A stretch of DNA of 64,000 nt, taken from positions 1 to 64,000 of the forward strand of contig UQFS01000010.1 in NCBI GenBank assembly GCA_900540375.1, given 5' to 3'. Both the position numbers and the translations under genes were made by a program. The stretch is from an uncultured Prevotella sp. (GTDB lineage: Bacteria > Bacteroidota > Bacteroidia > Bacteroidales > Bacteroidaceae). The notes below the pieces were generated by a model, which searched no databases, had not been told where the DNA came from, and saw only the letters and a list, made by a program, of their open reading frames with translations. Positions within the stretch are counted from its first letter, which is position 1. Every line of letters starts with the position of its first letter. Positions 34,768 through 44,357 of this stretch are shown piece by piece.

Positions 34768-37700
34768 ATGATGAGAACAATCTTTGGGAGAATGATGTGG
34801 ATTGCCGTGGCATTGCTTGGTTGGGCAATGACAGGCAGTGCGGCGACGGAATTGTCCGGCATGACGACGGCGCCGGGCAGTGCAGAGGCGACAGTGGGAT
34901 TGCCCTACCGCAGTCTGACGATGGAGGAAGGACTGCGGTCCAACACCGTGCGCGCCCTGCTGCAGGACCGAGACGGTTTCATCTTCATGGGCACCGACAA
35001 CGGGCTGTGCTGCTACGACAGCCACGAGATCACCTATTATTATAACCCCCTGCGCGGCTCCGATCCCTTTGTCTCCACCCTTCACGCCTTTGGGAATGGA
35101 CTGCTGGTGGGCACGAGTCGCGGGCTGTGCTATTTCGATACCCGTACAGAGCAGTTCTCATCCTTTCTTCCCCGCATCAAGGCGACGGTGAACCAAGTCG
35201 TGGACGACCGCGACGGCAACCTTTGGATCTGTACACAACGGCAGGGCGTGTTCCGTTATAACAAGCGGACACATTCGCTTCGGCAATATTCCTTTTCACA
35301 GAATGGTGGCGACATTCGTGCCCTCTGTGTCGGCATAGACAACCAGGTGTGGGTCTACACCACTAAGGGACGGCCCTGGCTCTATCGGCTCAACAAGGCG
35401 AGCCAGCGGTTTGAGCAGGTGACGATGTGGCAGGTGCCTGCTGATGGAGGCGGCATGAGCATCCTGCAAGACGGCAACGGTACGCTGTGGCTGGGCTCGT
35501 GGTCTCATGGCCTTTTCCGCTTGGATGCCGACGGAACGTTGAAACAAGTCATCAACCCTTCACTGACAGGCGTGGGACTTCATATCCACACCTTATTATA
35601 TATAGGTCCTCACACTTTACTCATTGGCTGCGACGACGGACTGCTGCGCTACGACACTGCTACCAATCGTTGGAGCCGTTATCCCGAGAGCGCACAAAGT
35701 CATGGCGTTTCTAACGACGACCGCTTTGTCTATACCGTCATCCGTGACCGTGAAGGCGGACTGTGGTATGGCACATTCTATGGTGGCGTGAAATATGTCT
35801 CGCCTGTCAGTCATCGCTTCGTCAGCTTCTCGGCTGCCGAGGGACAGCGTGGCAACGTGGTGGGACATTTCTGTGAAGACGACATGGGTCACGTGTGGAT
35901 AGGCAGTGACGACGGTGGTCTTTCCTGCTATTCGCTCGGCCATCATGCCATGATGTCCTTTCCGGCTCAGCAGCGGCTGTCCACGCTCAACGTCCATGCA
36001 CTGTGGGCGGAGGGCAATGTCTTGTGGATCGGAACCTATAGCGATGGTATCCTGCGCATGGACATCACCAGCGGTAGCGTCACGACGGCAGGCGGGGAGG
36101 GTGAGCACGCCGTGAAGAGTTGCTATACGCTGATGCGCGACTCACGACACCGGCTGTGGGCCGGGACGATGGAGGACATACGGGTCTATGACGAGAAATC
36201 CCATCTGTTCCGGCCCGTATGCCATACGGGTGTGCTGGTACTGGACGTCGACGAGGACCGCAATGGCAATCTCTGGTTCTCCACGCAGGGCGCGGGACTC
36301 TATCGGCTGGACGCCCGCACGGGACGCTTCCGCCACTATATGCCTACACAGGCGGAAGGATCGCTGCCCTCATCGCAGGTGAACAGTATCGACATCGATG
36401 AGCGGGGACAGCTGTGGATCGCCACAAGCAACGGGCTTTGCTGCTACGACGCGCGCAGCGACCGCTTTCGTCGGGTGAACATTGCCGTGCCTTCTCAGGA
36501 GATGAACAGTGTAGTGTGTGATGGCTATACCCTTTGGATCGGCACCACGACAGGCTTGGTACGCTATATCGCCGGTGAGCCCACGAGGGTCTTCAACCGC
36601 TACGACGGCTTGACCAGCAATCAGTTTCAATCCAATGCAGCCTTGAAAGCTTCCGACGGCAGTCTGTTCTTCGGCACGGTGAAAGGCTTCAGTACGTTCT
36701 TGCCCTACACGATACAGCTCAACCGCATGGCGCCACGGGTGTTCATCACAGCATTGGCGGTGCTCAACCAGCCACAGCGTGTCGGCTCGAAACTGCTGCC
36801 AGAGGCACTGGACGACATCCGTCAACTCGACTTAGGCTATAAGGAAAATATGTTCACGCTGACCTTCTCGGCACTGAGCTATTGCGCGCCGGAGAAGAAC
36901 CGCTTTGCCTATCGGCTCGACGGCTTTGACAACAGTTGGATCGAGGCGGGCAACCGTCATACCGCCACCTATACCAATCTGCCTGCAGGAACTTATACGT
37001 TCCGCGTCAAAGCTACCAACAACGACGGCATCTGGAGCCGTGAGGAAGCGCGGCTGGTCATCGTGGTGCATCCGCCATTTTGGTGGTCGCTGCCTGCCAA
37101 GCTGTTTTATCTGGCTGTGTTGCTACTCCTTATTTATTATTATACTCAATTCAGATTGCGCCGTGCCGAGCGTCGTCACCAGCGTGAGATGCAGCGGCTC
37201 AGCGAGCAGAAAGCCGCCGAGGTACGTGAGGCGCGCCTGCGCTTCTTCACGATGATCGCCCACGAGATACGTACACCGGTCACGCTGATCATCGGACCCT
37301 TGGAGAAGCTGATGCAGAAAAAAGAGGCGCGGGCTTCCGACGACCTGAACATCATCGACCGCAATGCCCACCGGCTCTTGGAACTCGTCAATCAGTTGCT
37401 CGACTTCAACAAGGTGGAGCATGGCTTTGAACTCCACTTCGAGCGCCAGTCCATTGCGGCCATCATGCATGCAGTGGCTGAGCGTTTCCGTCCCTCTATG
37501 GAGCAGCGGGGCATCACCCTCGACGTGACTTATCCGCCGCAGGACTTCCTCGCTGTCGTAGACGCAGAGGGACTGACCAAGATCATCAGCAACCTGATGA
37601 CCAACGCCACGAAATATACCCACGACCATGTAGACCTTTGCTGCCATGTTGATGCGGCTGCGGGACGCTACACGATCAGTGTAGCGGACAATGGAGCGGG

Positions 37701-38766
37701 CATCAGCGCTGAGGACCGTGAGAAGATCTTCCGTCCTTTCTTCCAGGCCAAGGACAACAAGCCGGGCACGGGTATCGGCCTTTCCATCGTGCAGAACCTC
37801 GTGGAGGCACACGATGGGGAGATCAGCGTGGAGTCGGAACCCGGACGGGGCACCCGCATGATTGTGAAGCTGCCCGTCACGCCTGTGCCGAGTCTGTCCA
37901 GTCTCACAGAGGAGACGACAAAAGCAGTGAAAACTGAAGGCGAGGATGAAGAGACAAAAGAGGGAACAGTTGCTGATGCAAAGATGATGGCTGAGGCTAA
38001 GGATCAGAAAGAGCAGAGCGCACAGCAGGAGACGGTGCTCATCGTGGAGGACGATCCTGACATGAGCCACTACATCGCGAAGAACTTCCAACCTCATTAT
38101 CAGGTGCTGACGGCCGGCAACGGATGTGAGGCACTCGACGTCTTGTCAAAACATGCTGTGACGCTGATCGTCAGTGACTGGATGATGCCGGAGATGGACG
38201 GAGCATCGCTGTGCCGCAGCGTAAGGAGTGACGCCCGTACGAGTCACATCCCCTTCATCATGCTCACGGCCAAGACCGATGATGCCAGCAAGACGGAGAG
38301 TATGGACTGCGGCGCCGACGCTTTCATCGAGAAGCCTTTCTCCATGCAGTATCTCGAAGCTTGCATCCGCAACATGATTGCCATGCGTCGCCGGCTGATG
38401 CAGCGCTTTGCCGCCACGCCCACCGAGCCGGTACCTGAGTTGGCCAAGGCACCGATGGACAACGCGCTGTTGCGGCAAATGAATGACATCATAGAGGAGA
38501 ACATAGACAATCCCGACTTCAACGTGCAGATGTTGGCCGAGCGGCTCAACATCAGTCGTTCGGGACTTTTTGCCAAGGTGAAGGCGATCACTGACACCAC
38601 GCCCAACGAGATGATCCAGATCGTCCGTCTGCGCAAGGCTGCCCGTCTGCTCAAGACCAAACAGTACCGTGTCTCAGAAGTCGCCTATCAGGTGGGCTTC
38701 AACAACCCGTCTTATTTCTCAAAGTGTTTTCAAAAGCAGTTTGGGGTGAAGCCTGGAGAGTATTAG
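34768..38766 (+). CDS. Hybrid two-component system regulator (sensor kinase-response regulator-AraC)
   Basis: The 1332-residue inner-membrane protein senses glycan fragments in the periplasm and activates PUL genes. After a signal anchor come about 14 propeller repeats (DRDGFIFMGTDNGLCCYD, DRDGNLWICT, DERGQLWIATSNGL) forming two sensor propellers. A Y_Y_Y domain (about 700-765) and a transmembrane helix (about 775-795) follow. The kinase has H832 in IAHEIRTPVTLI and an ATPase domain (DNGAGISAEDREKIF, GTGIGLSIV). The receiver has acidic pocket VEDDPD and phospho-acceptor D1137 (VSDWMMPEMDG). The AraC DNA-binding domain forms the C-terminus (VSEVAYQVGFNNPSYFSKCF). All catalytic residues are present. 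It lies between locus 2 and the GH127 gene and is likely their activator. Confidence 0.96.
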   Translation: MMRTIFGRMMWIAVALLGWAMTGSAATELSGMTTAPGSAEATVGLPYRSLTMEEGLRSNTVRALLQDRDGFIFMGTDNGLCCYDSHEITYYYNPLRGSDPFVSTLHAFGNGLLVGTSRGLCYFDTRTEQFSSFLPRIKATVNQVVDDRDGNLWICTQRQGVFRYNKRTHSLRQYSFSQNGGDIRALCVGIDNQVWVYTTKGRPWLYRLNKASQRFEQVTMWQVPADGGGMSILQDGNGTLWLGSWSHGLFRLDADGTLKQVINPSLTGVGLHIHTLLYIGPHTLLIGCDDGLLRYDTATNRWSRYPESAQSHGVSNDDRFVYTVIRDREGGLWYGTFYGGVKYVSPVSHRFVSFSAAEGQRGNVVGHFCEDDMGHVWIGSDDGGLSCYSLGHHAMMSFPAQQRLSTLNVHALWAEGNVLWIGTYSDGILRMDITSGSVTTAGGEGEHAVKSCYTLMRDSRHRLWAGTMEDIRVYDEKSHLFRPVCHTGVLVLDVDEDRNGNLWFSTQGAGLYRLDARTGRFRHYMPTQAEGSLPSSQVNSIDIDERGQLWIATSNGLCCYDARSDRFRRVNIAVPSQEMNSVVCDGYTLWIGTTTGLVRYIAGEPTRVFNRYDGLTSNQFQSNAALKASDGSLFFGTVKGFSTFLPYTIQLNRMAPRVFITALAVLNQPQRVGSKLLPEALDDIRQLDLGYKENMFTLTFSALSYCAPEKNRFAYRLDGFDNSWIEAGNRHTATYTNLPAGTYTFRVKATNNDGIWSREEARLVIVVHPPFWWSLPAKLFYLAVLLLLIYYYTQFRLRRAERRHQREMQRLSEQKAAEVREARLRFFTMIAHEIRTPVTLIIGPLEKLMQKKEARASDDLNIIDRNAHRLLELVNQLLDFNKVEHGFELHFERQSIAAIMHAVAERFRPSMEQRGITLDVTYPPQDFLAVVDAEGLTKIISNLMTNATKYTHDHVDLCCHVDAAAGRYTISVADNGAGISAEDREKIFRPFFQAKDNKPGTGIGLSIVQNLVEAHDGEISVESEPGRGTRMIVKLPVTPVPSLSSLTEETTKAVKTEGEDEETKEGTVADAKMMAEAKDQKEQSAQQETVLIVEDDPDMSHYIAKNFQPHYQVLTAGNGCEALDVLSKHAVTLIVSDWMMPEMDGASLCRSVRSDARTSHIPFIMLTAKTDDASKTESMDCGADAFIEKPFSMQYLEACIRNMIAMRRRLMQRFAATPTEPVPELAKAPMDNALLRQMNDIIEENIDNPDFNVQMLAERLNISRSGLFAKVKAITDTTPNEMIQIVRLRKAARLLKTKQYRVSEVAYQVGFNNPSYFSKCFQKQFGVKPGEY

Positions 38767-38786
38767 TCTTGCAGCCTAACCAACCA

Positions 38787-38920
38787 GCCTCACCCCCTAA
38801 CCCCTCTCCAAAGGGAGAGGGGAGTGATATGCTGCAAGGGACGAAAGAGGACATTCTGCCTTTCCGTTGACAAAACGATGGCTTGGGTATTACCATTCTC
38901 TCCCTTTAGGGAGAGTTAGA
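38787..38920. repeat. G/C-rich palindromic repeat element, copy next to the regulator
   Basis: From 38787 to 38850 the sequence GCCTCACCCCC...CCCTCTCCAAAGGGAGAGGGG continues through GTGATATGCTGCAAGGGACGAAAG (38823 on). It is nearly identical to 44096-44159. A second palindrome CTCTCCCTTTAGGGAGAG lies at 38899-38916. The region separates two convergent genes and may also terminate transcription. Confidence 0.8.
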
Positions 38921-38936
38921 GTGGGTCCATTCCACG

Positions 38937-41399
38937 TTACTTCACGCTCCACTCAAAGAGTCCGCAGGAGTATTTCGCGGGCTGCTTGACGTTGAGGCGG
39001 AGCACCTTAGTCTTTACGGGCGTGAAATGGACGGTGCAGGGCTGTCCTTTCTTTATGGGGTAGCAGTCGGCATCGGCCACCGGCTGCCACTGACCTTGTG
39101 CGTCTTGGTATTCAATGTTCCAAGACTCCGGAACCTTGCATCCGCCCCACGGTTGGTCGTCGTACCAGTAGACGGTGGCAGACTGTACTTGCTGTGGCTC
39201 TTGAAAGGTGTAGGTGATCCACTCCGTAGTTCCTTGTTTCGGCCACCAATGGAAATAAGGCACTGAGCGGTCGTTCTCGTCGGCAGGTACCAGTCCGTCG
39301 GCAATACTCTTCATTGATGCTGAGGGTGTCGACGAGGCAATAGTGGCTTGCGAAGCCAGTGTGGCCGGTGTGGCCGGACGGGTGGCACGCACATCCTGCG
39401 GCATCCATACCTTCATGTTACCACTGCCACGATGGCACCAGGCGAAGTAGGGGATCAGCGTCAGCCGCTCGTCTGTTGTGGTCAGCCGTCCCTGCTTGTC
39501 GTAGGCCAGCAGCTGGACGTCGGTGGAGAGTGTGGTGATGTCCTGTGTATTGAAGAGCGTGAGTTGCTTTTGGCGGTCAGCGGGGATGAAGGCTGCCATC
39601 GGCTTCTCTCCGGCAGCGAACGTCGGACTTTGGTTGACGAGCATGCCCATGATGTCGAAGTTGTTGTCCGGCCACTCTGCGCAGTAGACCAACGGACCGC
39701 GCTCCACGGCGATCTGTCCGCGGTCGGCTATCACTTTATTATTCGCGCGTACGGTGCGCACGTCCATGTCGAAGTGGATGCCGACGACGTCCCCCTTCTT
39801 CCATGTGCGGTTGATGGTATAGTATCCGTCGGACTCCAGAGCGGCTTCCACCTTCTTGTCATTGACGAGCACAGCGTAGGCGGGACGCTTGGCGTCGGAA
39901 TATTCATAGAGATCCGAGGGCACGGGATGTCCCTGCACCCATCCGGGGATGCGTATCTTTAGGTTGAAGCGTCCGGCCCGGTTGTTCTCGATCTTCAGTG
40001 CGATGTCGCCGTCCCAAGGGTATTGTGTCTCCTGGCTCAGCTTTACCTCTTTGCCCCCGACTTTCATCGTGGCGCTGTTGGCCAGGAAGAGGTTGACATA
40101 GAGGTTGCGGTCCTTCACGGCATAGACATATCCCGGCAGTGAGGGGATGAAACGGCAGATGTTGCTCGGGCAGCAGGCACAGCCGAACCACGGCTGGCGC
40201 TGATGCTGTCCCATGGACTCTAATGGATTGGGGTAGAAGAACTTTCCGCCGTCGAGGCTCACTCCACTGATGAGACCATTGTAGAGCGTGCGCTCCAGCA
40301 CATCGTAGTATTTCGACTCGCCGTGGAGCAGGAAGAGACGATAGTTGACATACACGTTGCCAATGGCGGCGCAGGTCTCGGCATAGGCACTCATATTGGG
40401 CAACTCATAGTTGGCGCCGAAGGCTTCACCGTTGTTCGTGGCTCCGATGCCGCCGGTGATATAGAGTTTCTTGCTGACGATGTTGTCCCAGATGCGGTCG
40501 ATGGCGTGGATGTAAGCCGTGTCGCCGGTGAGCGCAGCAACGTCGGCCATGCCCGCATACATATAAGCGGCGCGAACGGCGTGACCGACAGCCTCGTCCT
40601 GATCAACTACCGGCTTGTGGCTTTGAGAGTATTCTGAGCGCCCCTGCGTCTTACCGCGATAGTCGAGGAAGAACTTTGCCTCATCGAGATATTTGCGTTG
40701 TCCGGTGACGAGATAGAGCTTGCAGAGTGCCATCTCGGCAATCTGATGTCCCGGTACCACGCAGGCTTGCCCCGGTTTTGTCCCAACCTCACGGCAGACG
40801 CAGTCGGCATAGCGGATGGTGATGTCGAGGAAGTGGCGGCTGCCTGTGGCCTGGTAGTGTGCAATGGCGGCCTCTGCCATGTGTCCGAGATTATAGAGCT
40901 CATGGCTGAGATCCTCTTCTTTCGACCACCGCTTGTCACCAGCCCACTCGTGGGGATGTTGCGGGTTTTGTGTTCTGGCAGTATAGAGATACCCGTCGGG
41001 CTCCTGCGCACTGCCGATGATGGTGATCACGCTGTCGATATAGCGTCTCAGCTTGGCGTCGGGATAGGTCTGGAGAATATAGCTGGCTCCCTCAATGGTC
41101 TTGTAGGGATCGGTGTCGTCGAAGCTGAAACCGGTGACGGGAAACACCTTTGACGGGTCTTTGAGGTGTGTGGCGGCATGCTCAAAGTTCTTGTAGCGTC
41201 CTGTCTCCTCGCATTTGCTGAAGGCGAGCGGTATGGTGACCTTGCGGCTGGCTTCAAGCCTTTGTCCCCAGAAGCTGTTGGGAGCCACCTTCACGGAGGT
41301 AAATGTCACGGGTGTGATCGGATAGCCACCGAGTCGCTTCTGTGCCTGGGTGGGCAGCAGCATGACTATGGTGGCGGCGAATGTCAAAAGTCGTTTCAT
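38937..41399 (-). CDS. GH127 beta-L-arabinofuranosidase with C-terminal discoidin-like domain
   Basis: The frame extends upstream, but the ATG at 41399 (MKRLLTFAATIVMLLPTQAQ) gives a proper signal peptide and an 820-residue protein. The (alpha/alpha)6 barrel contains the full zinc-cysteine site: E341 and C343 (AYAETCAAIG), and C409/C410 (FGCACCPSN). This spacing is close to the characterised Bifidobacterium HypBA1 (E338, C340, C417, C418). HypBA1 releases L-arabinose from Araf-beta-1,2-Araf linked to hydroxyproline. A C-terminal beta-sandwich (about 690-820; TTEWITYTFQEPQQVQSATVYWYDDQ...) resembles F5/8 type C modules. It is convergent with the regulator gene. Its presence near the GH146 gene supports an arabinosylated-protein or pectic substrate. 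Confidence 0.92.
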   Translation of the reverse strand: MKRLLTFAATIVMLLPTQAQKRLGGYPITPVTFTSVKVAPNSFWGQRLEASRKVTIPLAFSKCEETGRYKNFEHAATHLKDPSKVFPVTGFSFDDTDPYKTIEGASYILQTYPDAKLRRYIDSVITIIGSAQEPDGYLYTARTQNPQHPHEWAGDKRWSKEEDLSHELYNLGHMAEAAIAHYQATGSRHFLDITIRYADCVCREVGTKPGQACVVPGHQIAEMALCKLYLVTGQRKYLDEAKFFLDYRGKTQGRSEYSQSHKPVVDQDEAVGHAVRAAYMYAGMADVAALTGDTAYIHAIDRIWDNIVSKKLYITGGIGATNNGEAFGANYELPNMSAYAETCAAIGNVYVNYRLFLLHGESKYYDVLERTLYNGLISGVSLDGGKFFYPNPLESMGQHQRQPWFGCACCPSNICRFIPSLPGYVYAVKDRNLYVNLFLANSATMKVGGKEVKLSQETQYPWDGDIALKIENNRAGRFNLKIRIPGWVQGHPVPSDLYEYSDAKRPAYAVLVNDKKVEAALESDGYYTINRTWKKGDVVGIHFDMDVRTVRANNKVIADRGQIAVERGPLVYCAEWPDNNFDIMGMLVNQSPTFAAGEKPMAAFIPADRQKQLTLFNTQDITTLSTDVQLLAYDKQGRLTTTDERLTLIPYFAWCHRGSGNMKVWMPQDVRATRPATPATLASQATIASSTPSASMKSIADGLVPADENDRSVPYFHWWPKQGTTEWITYTFQEPQQVQSATVYWYDDQPWGGCKVPESWNIEYQDAQGQWQPVADADCYPIKKGQPCTVHFTPVKTKVLRLNVKQPAKYSCGLFEWSVK

Positions 41400-41432
41400 A
41401 TAATTAATCTGTATATTAGGATTTTCTTTCTG

Positions 41433-41440
41433 CAAAGTTA
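41433..41440 (-). promoter_or_regulatory. Putative -7 box of the GH127 gene
   Basis: TAACTTTG on the minus strand matches TAnnTTTG, 33 nt before the start codon. There is no clear -33 TTTG. Confidence 0.45.
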
Positions 41441-41654
41441 CGCTATTATTTCCAAACCACACGCAACGATCGTCCAAGAATTATGCAAGAATCGTACAAA
41501 AGAGGTAAGATGGTCCCTGGAAGGGATGCACCATGAATAACAGTCGGTCGTAAGTTATATATTCTCCATGTTCGGTTATTCTTTATTCCACGTAGCGGAG
41601 CGTTAACCAAAATTCTAACGCTCTTATGACAGAGCAATGTTGAGGGGATTGCAA

Positions 41655-41690
41655 TTCCCTCCCTTTGGGGAGGGTTAGGGAAGGGCTTGC
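41655..41690 (-). repeat. G/C-rich palindromic repeat, reverse copy
   Basis: CCCTCCCTTTGGGGAGGG (41658-41675) followed by TTAGGGAAGGG is the reverse-orientation relative of the 38787 element (CTAACCC...CCAAAGGGAG). It lies upstream of the GH127 gene. The remainder of 41441-41734 shows no gene. Confidence 0.65.
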
Positions 41691-41765
41691 GTTTTGTTGG
41701 ATAAACTGACAAAAATCGGGCGCTGAGAATGCGATCTTTGCGAGCAAGAGGCCTCTCGGTCGATT

Positions 41766-42030
41766 TTTTGCGAATTTTCGACGTTTTAGTAATGTACTGA
41801 TTTACAAGGCTGTATGAAAAATGACGATTTTGCGGTCTTATCAGAAAGGTACTTTGACCAAAAATTCTCTAGAGAATTTTTGGTCAAAGTACCTTTTTGA
41901 TCGTGTCATCTCGGCTTTCTGATAGTGAGAAAAAGGCTTTTTGATGGCATGACTCCACTGTTTTGAGTGAAAAACAGTGCTTTTTGCCTCTTTCGACCAT
42001 GGTTTTGGCGTTCAGAGCTCTTTCTTTCCT
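41766..42030 (+). repeat. Non-coding dispersed element, copy B
   Basis: This copy shares ordered blocks with 10300-10600: TTTTGCGAATTTTCG (41766-41780), TCAAAGTACCTTTTTG (41884-41899) and TGTCATCTCGG (41904-41914), then AAAGGCTTTTTG...GCATGA (about 41932-41952). The distance from the second block to the end of the third is 31 nt in both copies. It contains a 52-bp perfect palindrome absent from copy A. No gene is seen in 41735-42097. Confidence 0.65.
41845..41896. repeat. Perfect 52-bp palindrome
   Basis: The 26 nt at 41845-41870 (AAAGGTACTTTGACC... ending TTCTCT) are exactly reverse-complemented at 41871-41896, with no loop. A T-run follows on the plus strand and an A-run precedes it, so it could terminate transcription on either strand. 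Confidence 0.9.
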
Positions 42031-42097
42031 CTCTGGAATGAAAGGAAATCCTGACAGACTTTTGTCAAGGAAAATACGAACATGATTCCTTATTCTG

Positions 42098-43981
42098 TTA
42101 CGCTCTCAGCGCCCGTGTGGCATTGAGCACGCAGAGGACCATCACACCGACATCACCGAAGACGGCGAGACCCATGCCTGCCAGACCGAGGGCAGCGAGG
42201 ACGAGGATGGCAACCTTCACGCCGATGGCAAAGCCAGCGTTCTGCCGGGCGATGCGCAGCGTGTGGCACGCTATGCGGATGGCTACGGCGATCTTCGACG
42301 GCTTGTCGTCCATGAGCACCACGTCGGCGGCCTCGATGGCAGCGTCACTGCCCAAGGCTCCCATGGCGATGCCTACGTCGGCACGCGCTAAGACCGGTGC
42401 GTCGTTGATGCCGTCACCGACAAAGGCAAGACTTGTTCCCGCCGGTTTCTCACACAGCAGACGCTCTACATGCTCTACCTTGTCGGCAGGCAGCAGTCCG
42501 GCGTGATATTCGTCGAGACCGAGCGCGTCGGCTACGAACATTCCCACTTGCTCATGATCGCCCGTGAGCATCACCGTACGCTGTACGCCGAGACGCTTCA
42601 GACTGGCTATGGCCTCACGGGCGTCGGGCTTCACCTGATCGGAGATGACGATATGTCCGGCGTAGCTTCCGTCGACGGCGACATGCACCACGGTGCCCAC
42701 ATGTCCCTGGCATTTCACGCAGCTGTGCACCTCGGCACCCACCTTGCGCATCATCTTCTCATTGCCTACGCAGACGCGATGACCGTTGATCATGGCCTGC
42801 ACACCATAGCCTGCTACCTCCTCGATGTCCTCGACGCGGCAGTGGTCGTGCTCGTCGGGGTAGGCCTGACGCAGTGCCGCGGCGATGGGGTGGGTGGAGA
42901 AGCGCTCCACATGGGCTGCGAGATGGAGCAGTGCGTTGGCATCCATCCGGTCGGGGTGTACGGCATCAACGGCGAAGACACCCTTGGTCAGCGTGCCGGT
43001 CTTGTCGAATACCACCGTGGAGCAGCGCGCAAGGACATCCATATAGTTACCACCCTTGATGAGGATACCGCGACGCGACGCTCCGCCGATGCCGCCGAAG
43101 AACGTCAGAGGCACCGAGATGACCAGGGCGCACGGACAGCTGACCACCAAGAACGTCAGCGCACGATAGAGCCACGTGCCGAAGGTGTCGGCATAGCTCG
43201 GGGCGAAGAAGGGCGGGATGAAGGCCAGGGCAAGCGCCATGAACACCACGATGGGCGTGTAGACATGGGCAAAACGGGTGATGAAATTCTCGCTCCGTGA
43301 CTTGTTGGCACTGGCGTTCTCCACGAGGTCTACGATCTTCGAAGCTGTGGACTCGCCGAAACTCTTCGTGGTCTTGATGCGCAGCACGCCGGAGATGTTG
43401 ACACAGCCGGAGATGACCTCTCCGCCAACGTCCACGCCGCGTGGTATGCTCTCACCGGTGAGTGCTACGGTGTCGAGGCTGGAGCTGCCCTCAATGACGG
43501 TGCCGTCAAGTGGGATCTTCTCGCCGGGCTTCACCACGATGGTCTCGCCGACCTTCACGTCAGCGGGGGGCACGACGGTGACCTGACCTCCGCGCTCTAC
43601 GTTGGCGGTGTCGGGGCGGATGTCCATGAGCTTGGTGATCGACTCGCGGCTGCGATCCTCGGAATAGTCCTCAAAGAGTTCGCCTACCTGGAAAAACAAC
43701 ATCACAAAGACAGCCTCGGGAAACTGTGGTTCGGCGCCGGGGAGGAAGCCGATGAGCAGGGCGCCGATGGTGGCTACCGCCATAAGGAAGTCCTCGTCAA
43801 ACGGGTCGCCCTCACGGATGCCTTCCCATGCTTCGCCCAGTACGTCGTAGCCTACGATGAGGTAGGGAACGAGGAATACTGACAGTTGTCCCCATACGGG
43901 CATCGCTATATTACGGGTCACGAGCCATGCAGCCAACAGGAGCACGGCAGACAGAATGATTCTCAGCAGTTTCTTGTTCAT
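42098..43981 (-). CDS. P1B-type heavy-metal ATPase (Zn/Cd/Pb exporter type)
   Basis: The 627-residue membrane pump starts at the ATG at 43981 (MNKKLLRIILSAVLLL); the longer frame would add an Arg/Cys-rich stretch upstream of the promoter box. Motifs are the TGES phosphatase loop (VALTGESIP), the ion-binding CPC at C282-P-C284, phosphorylated D326 (FDKTGTLTKG), the HP motif (STHPIAAAL) and the hinge GDGINDAP. CPC with this arrangement indicates Zn/Cd/Pb or Cu export. The Bacteroidota homologs with similar spacing are mostly annotated ZntA/CadA-like. There is no N-terminal CxxC metal-binding domain, so the protein is shorter than E. coli ZntA. Confidence 0.92.
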   Translation of the reverse strand: MNKKLLRIILSAVLLLAAWLVTRNIAMPVWGQLSVFLVPYLIVGYDVLGEAWEGIREGDPFDEDFLMAVATIGALLIGFLPGAEPQFPEAVFVMLFFQVGELFEDYSEDRSRESITKLMDIRPDTANVERGGQVTVVPPADVKVGETIVVKPGEKIPLDGTVIEGSSSLDTVALTGESIPRGVDVGGEVISGCVNISGVLRIKTTKSFGESTASKIVDLVENASANKSRSENFITRFAHVYTPIVVFMALALAFIPPFFAPSYADTFGTWLYRALTFLVVSCPCALVISVPLTFFGGIGGASRRGILIKGGNYMDVLARCSTVVFDKTGTLTKGVFAVDAVHPDRMDANALLHLAAHVERFSTHPIAAALRQAYPDEHDHCRVEDIEEVAGYGVQAMINGHRVCVGNEKMMRKVGAEVHSCVKCQGHVGTVVHVAVDGSYAGHIVISDQVKPDAREAIASLKRLGVQRTVMLTGDHEQVGMFVADALGLDEYHAGLLPADKVEHVERLLCEKPAGTSLAFVGDGINDAPVLARADVGIAMGALGSDAAIEAADVVLMDDKPSKIAVAIRIACHTLRIARQNAGFAIGVKVAILVLAALGLAGMGLAVFGDVGVMVLCVLNATRALRA

Positions 43982-44009
43982 CGCTTTCTTCGTTTTTTGT
44001 TTCTGGGTG

Positions 44010-44017
44010 CAAAGGTA
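44010..44017 (-). promoter_or_regulatory. Putative -7 box of the P-type ATPase gene
   Basis: TACCTTTG on the minus strand lies 28 nt before the start codon at 43981. No TTTG lies at the proper -33 distance. Confidence 0.45.
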
Positions 44018-44049
44018 AGAAGTTTGGCGTGCAACCGGGTTGCAAACTT

Positions 44050-44210
44050 GCCTCACCCCCGTACCGAGCCTCACCCCCGTGCCCCTCTCGAAAAGGCCTC
44101 ACCCCCGTGCCCCTCTCCAAAGGAGAGGGGAGTGATATGCTGCAAGGGACGAAAGAAGGGGGTGAACTGATGATGGTACTGCAAGGGACGAAAGAAGGAC
44201 GTGAACTGTC
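44050..44210. repeat. Composite G/C-rich palindromic repeat with tandem 30-nt units
   Basis: Three partial starts of GCCTCACCCCCGT (44050, 44068, 44096) lead into CCCCTCTCC-AAAGG-AGAGGGG and GTGATATGCTGCAAGGGACGAA, nearly identical to 38787-38850. Two 30-nt copies of CTGCAAGGGACGAAAGAAGG...GTGAACTG follow (44140-44169, 44179-44208; 28/30 identical). Confidence 0.85.
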
Positions 44211-44292
44211 AAAACCAATAAGTATTGCTGCTGATATTGATTTTCTTTCCATCTTTTTGCTTTATTGAATGACAAGGTAAGGGATAAAACCG

Positions 44293-44300
44293 TATATTTG
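44293..44300 (+). promoter_or_regulatory. Putative -7 box of the ComEA-like gene
   Basis: TATATTTG matches TAnnTTTG and lies 57 nt upstream of the start at 44358. Confidence 0.5.
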
Positions 44301-44357
44301 CAAGCAGGAAGCGGCACGGAGAGACGGTGCTGCGGTTAACCAGTAAACGGAAGTACG

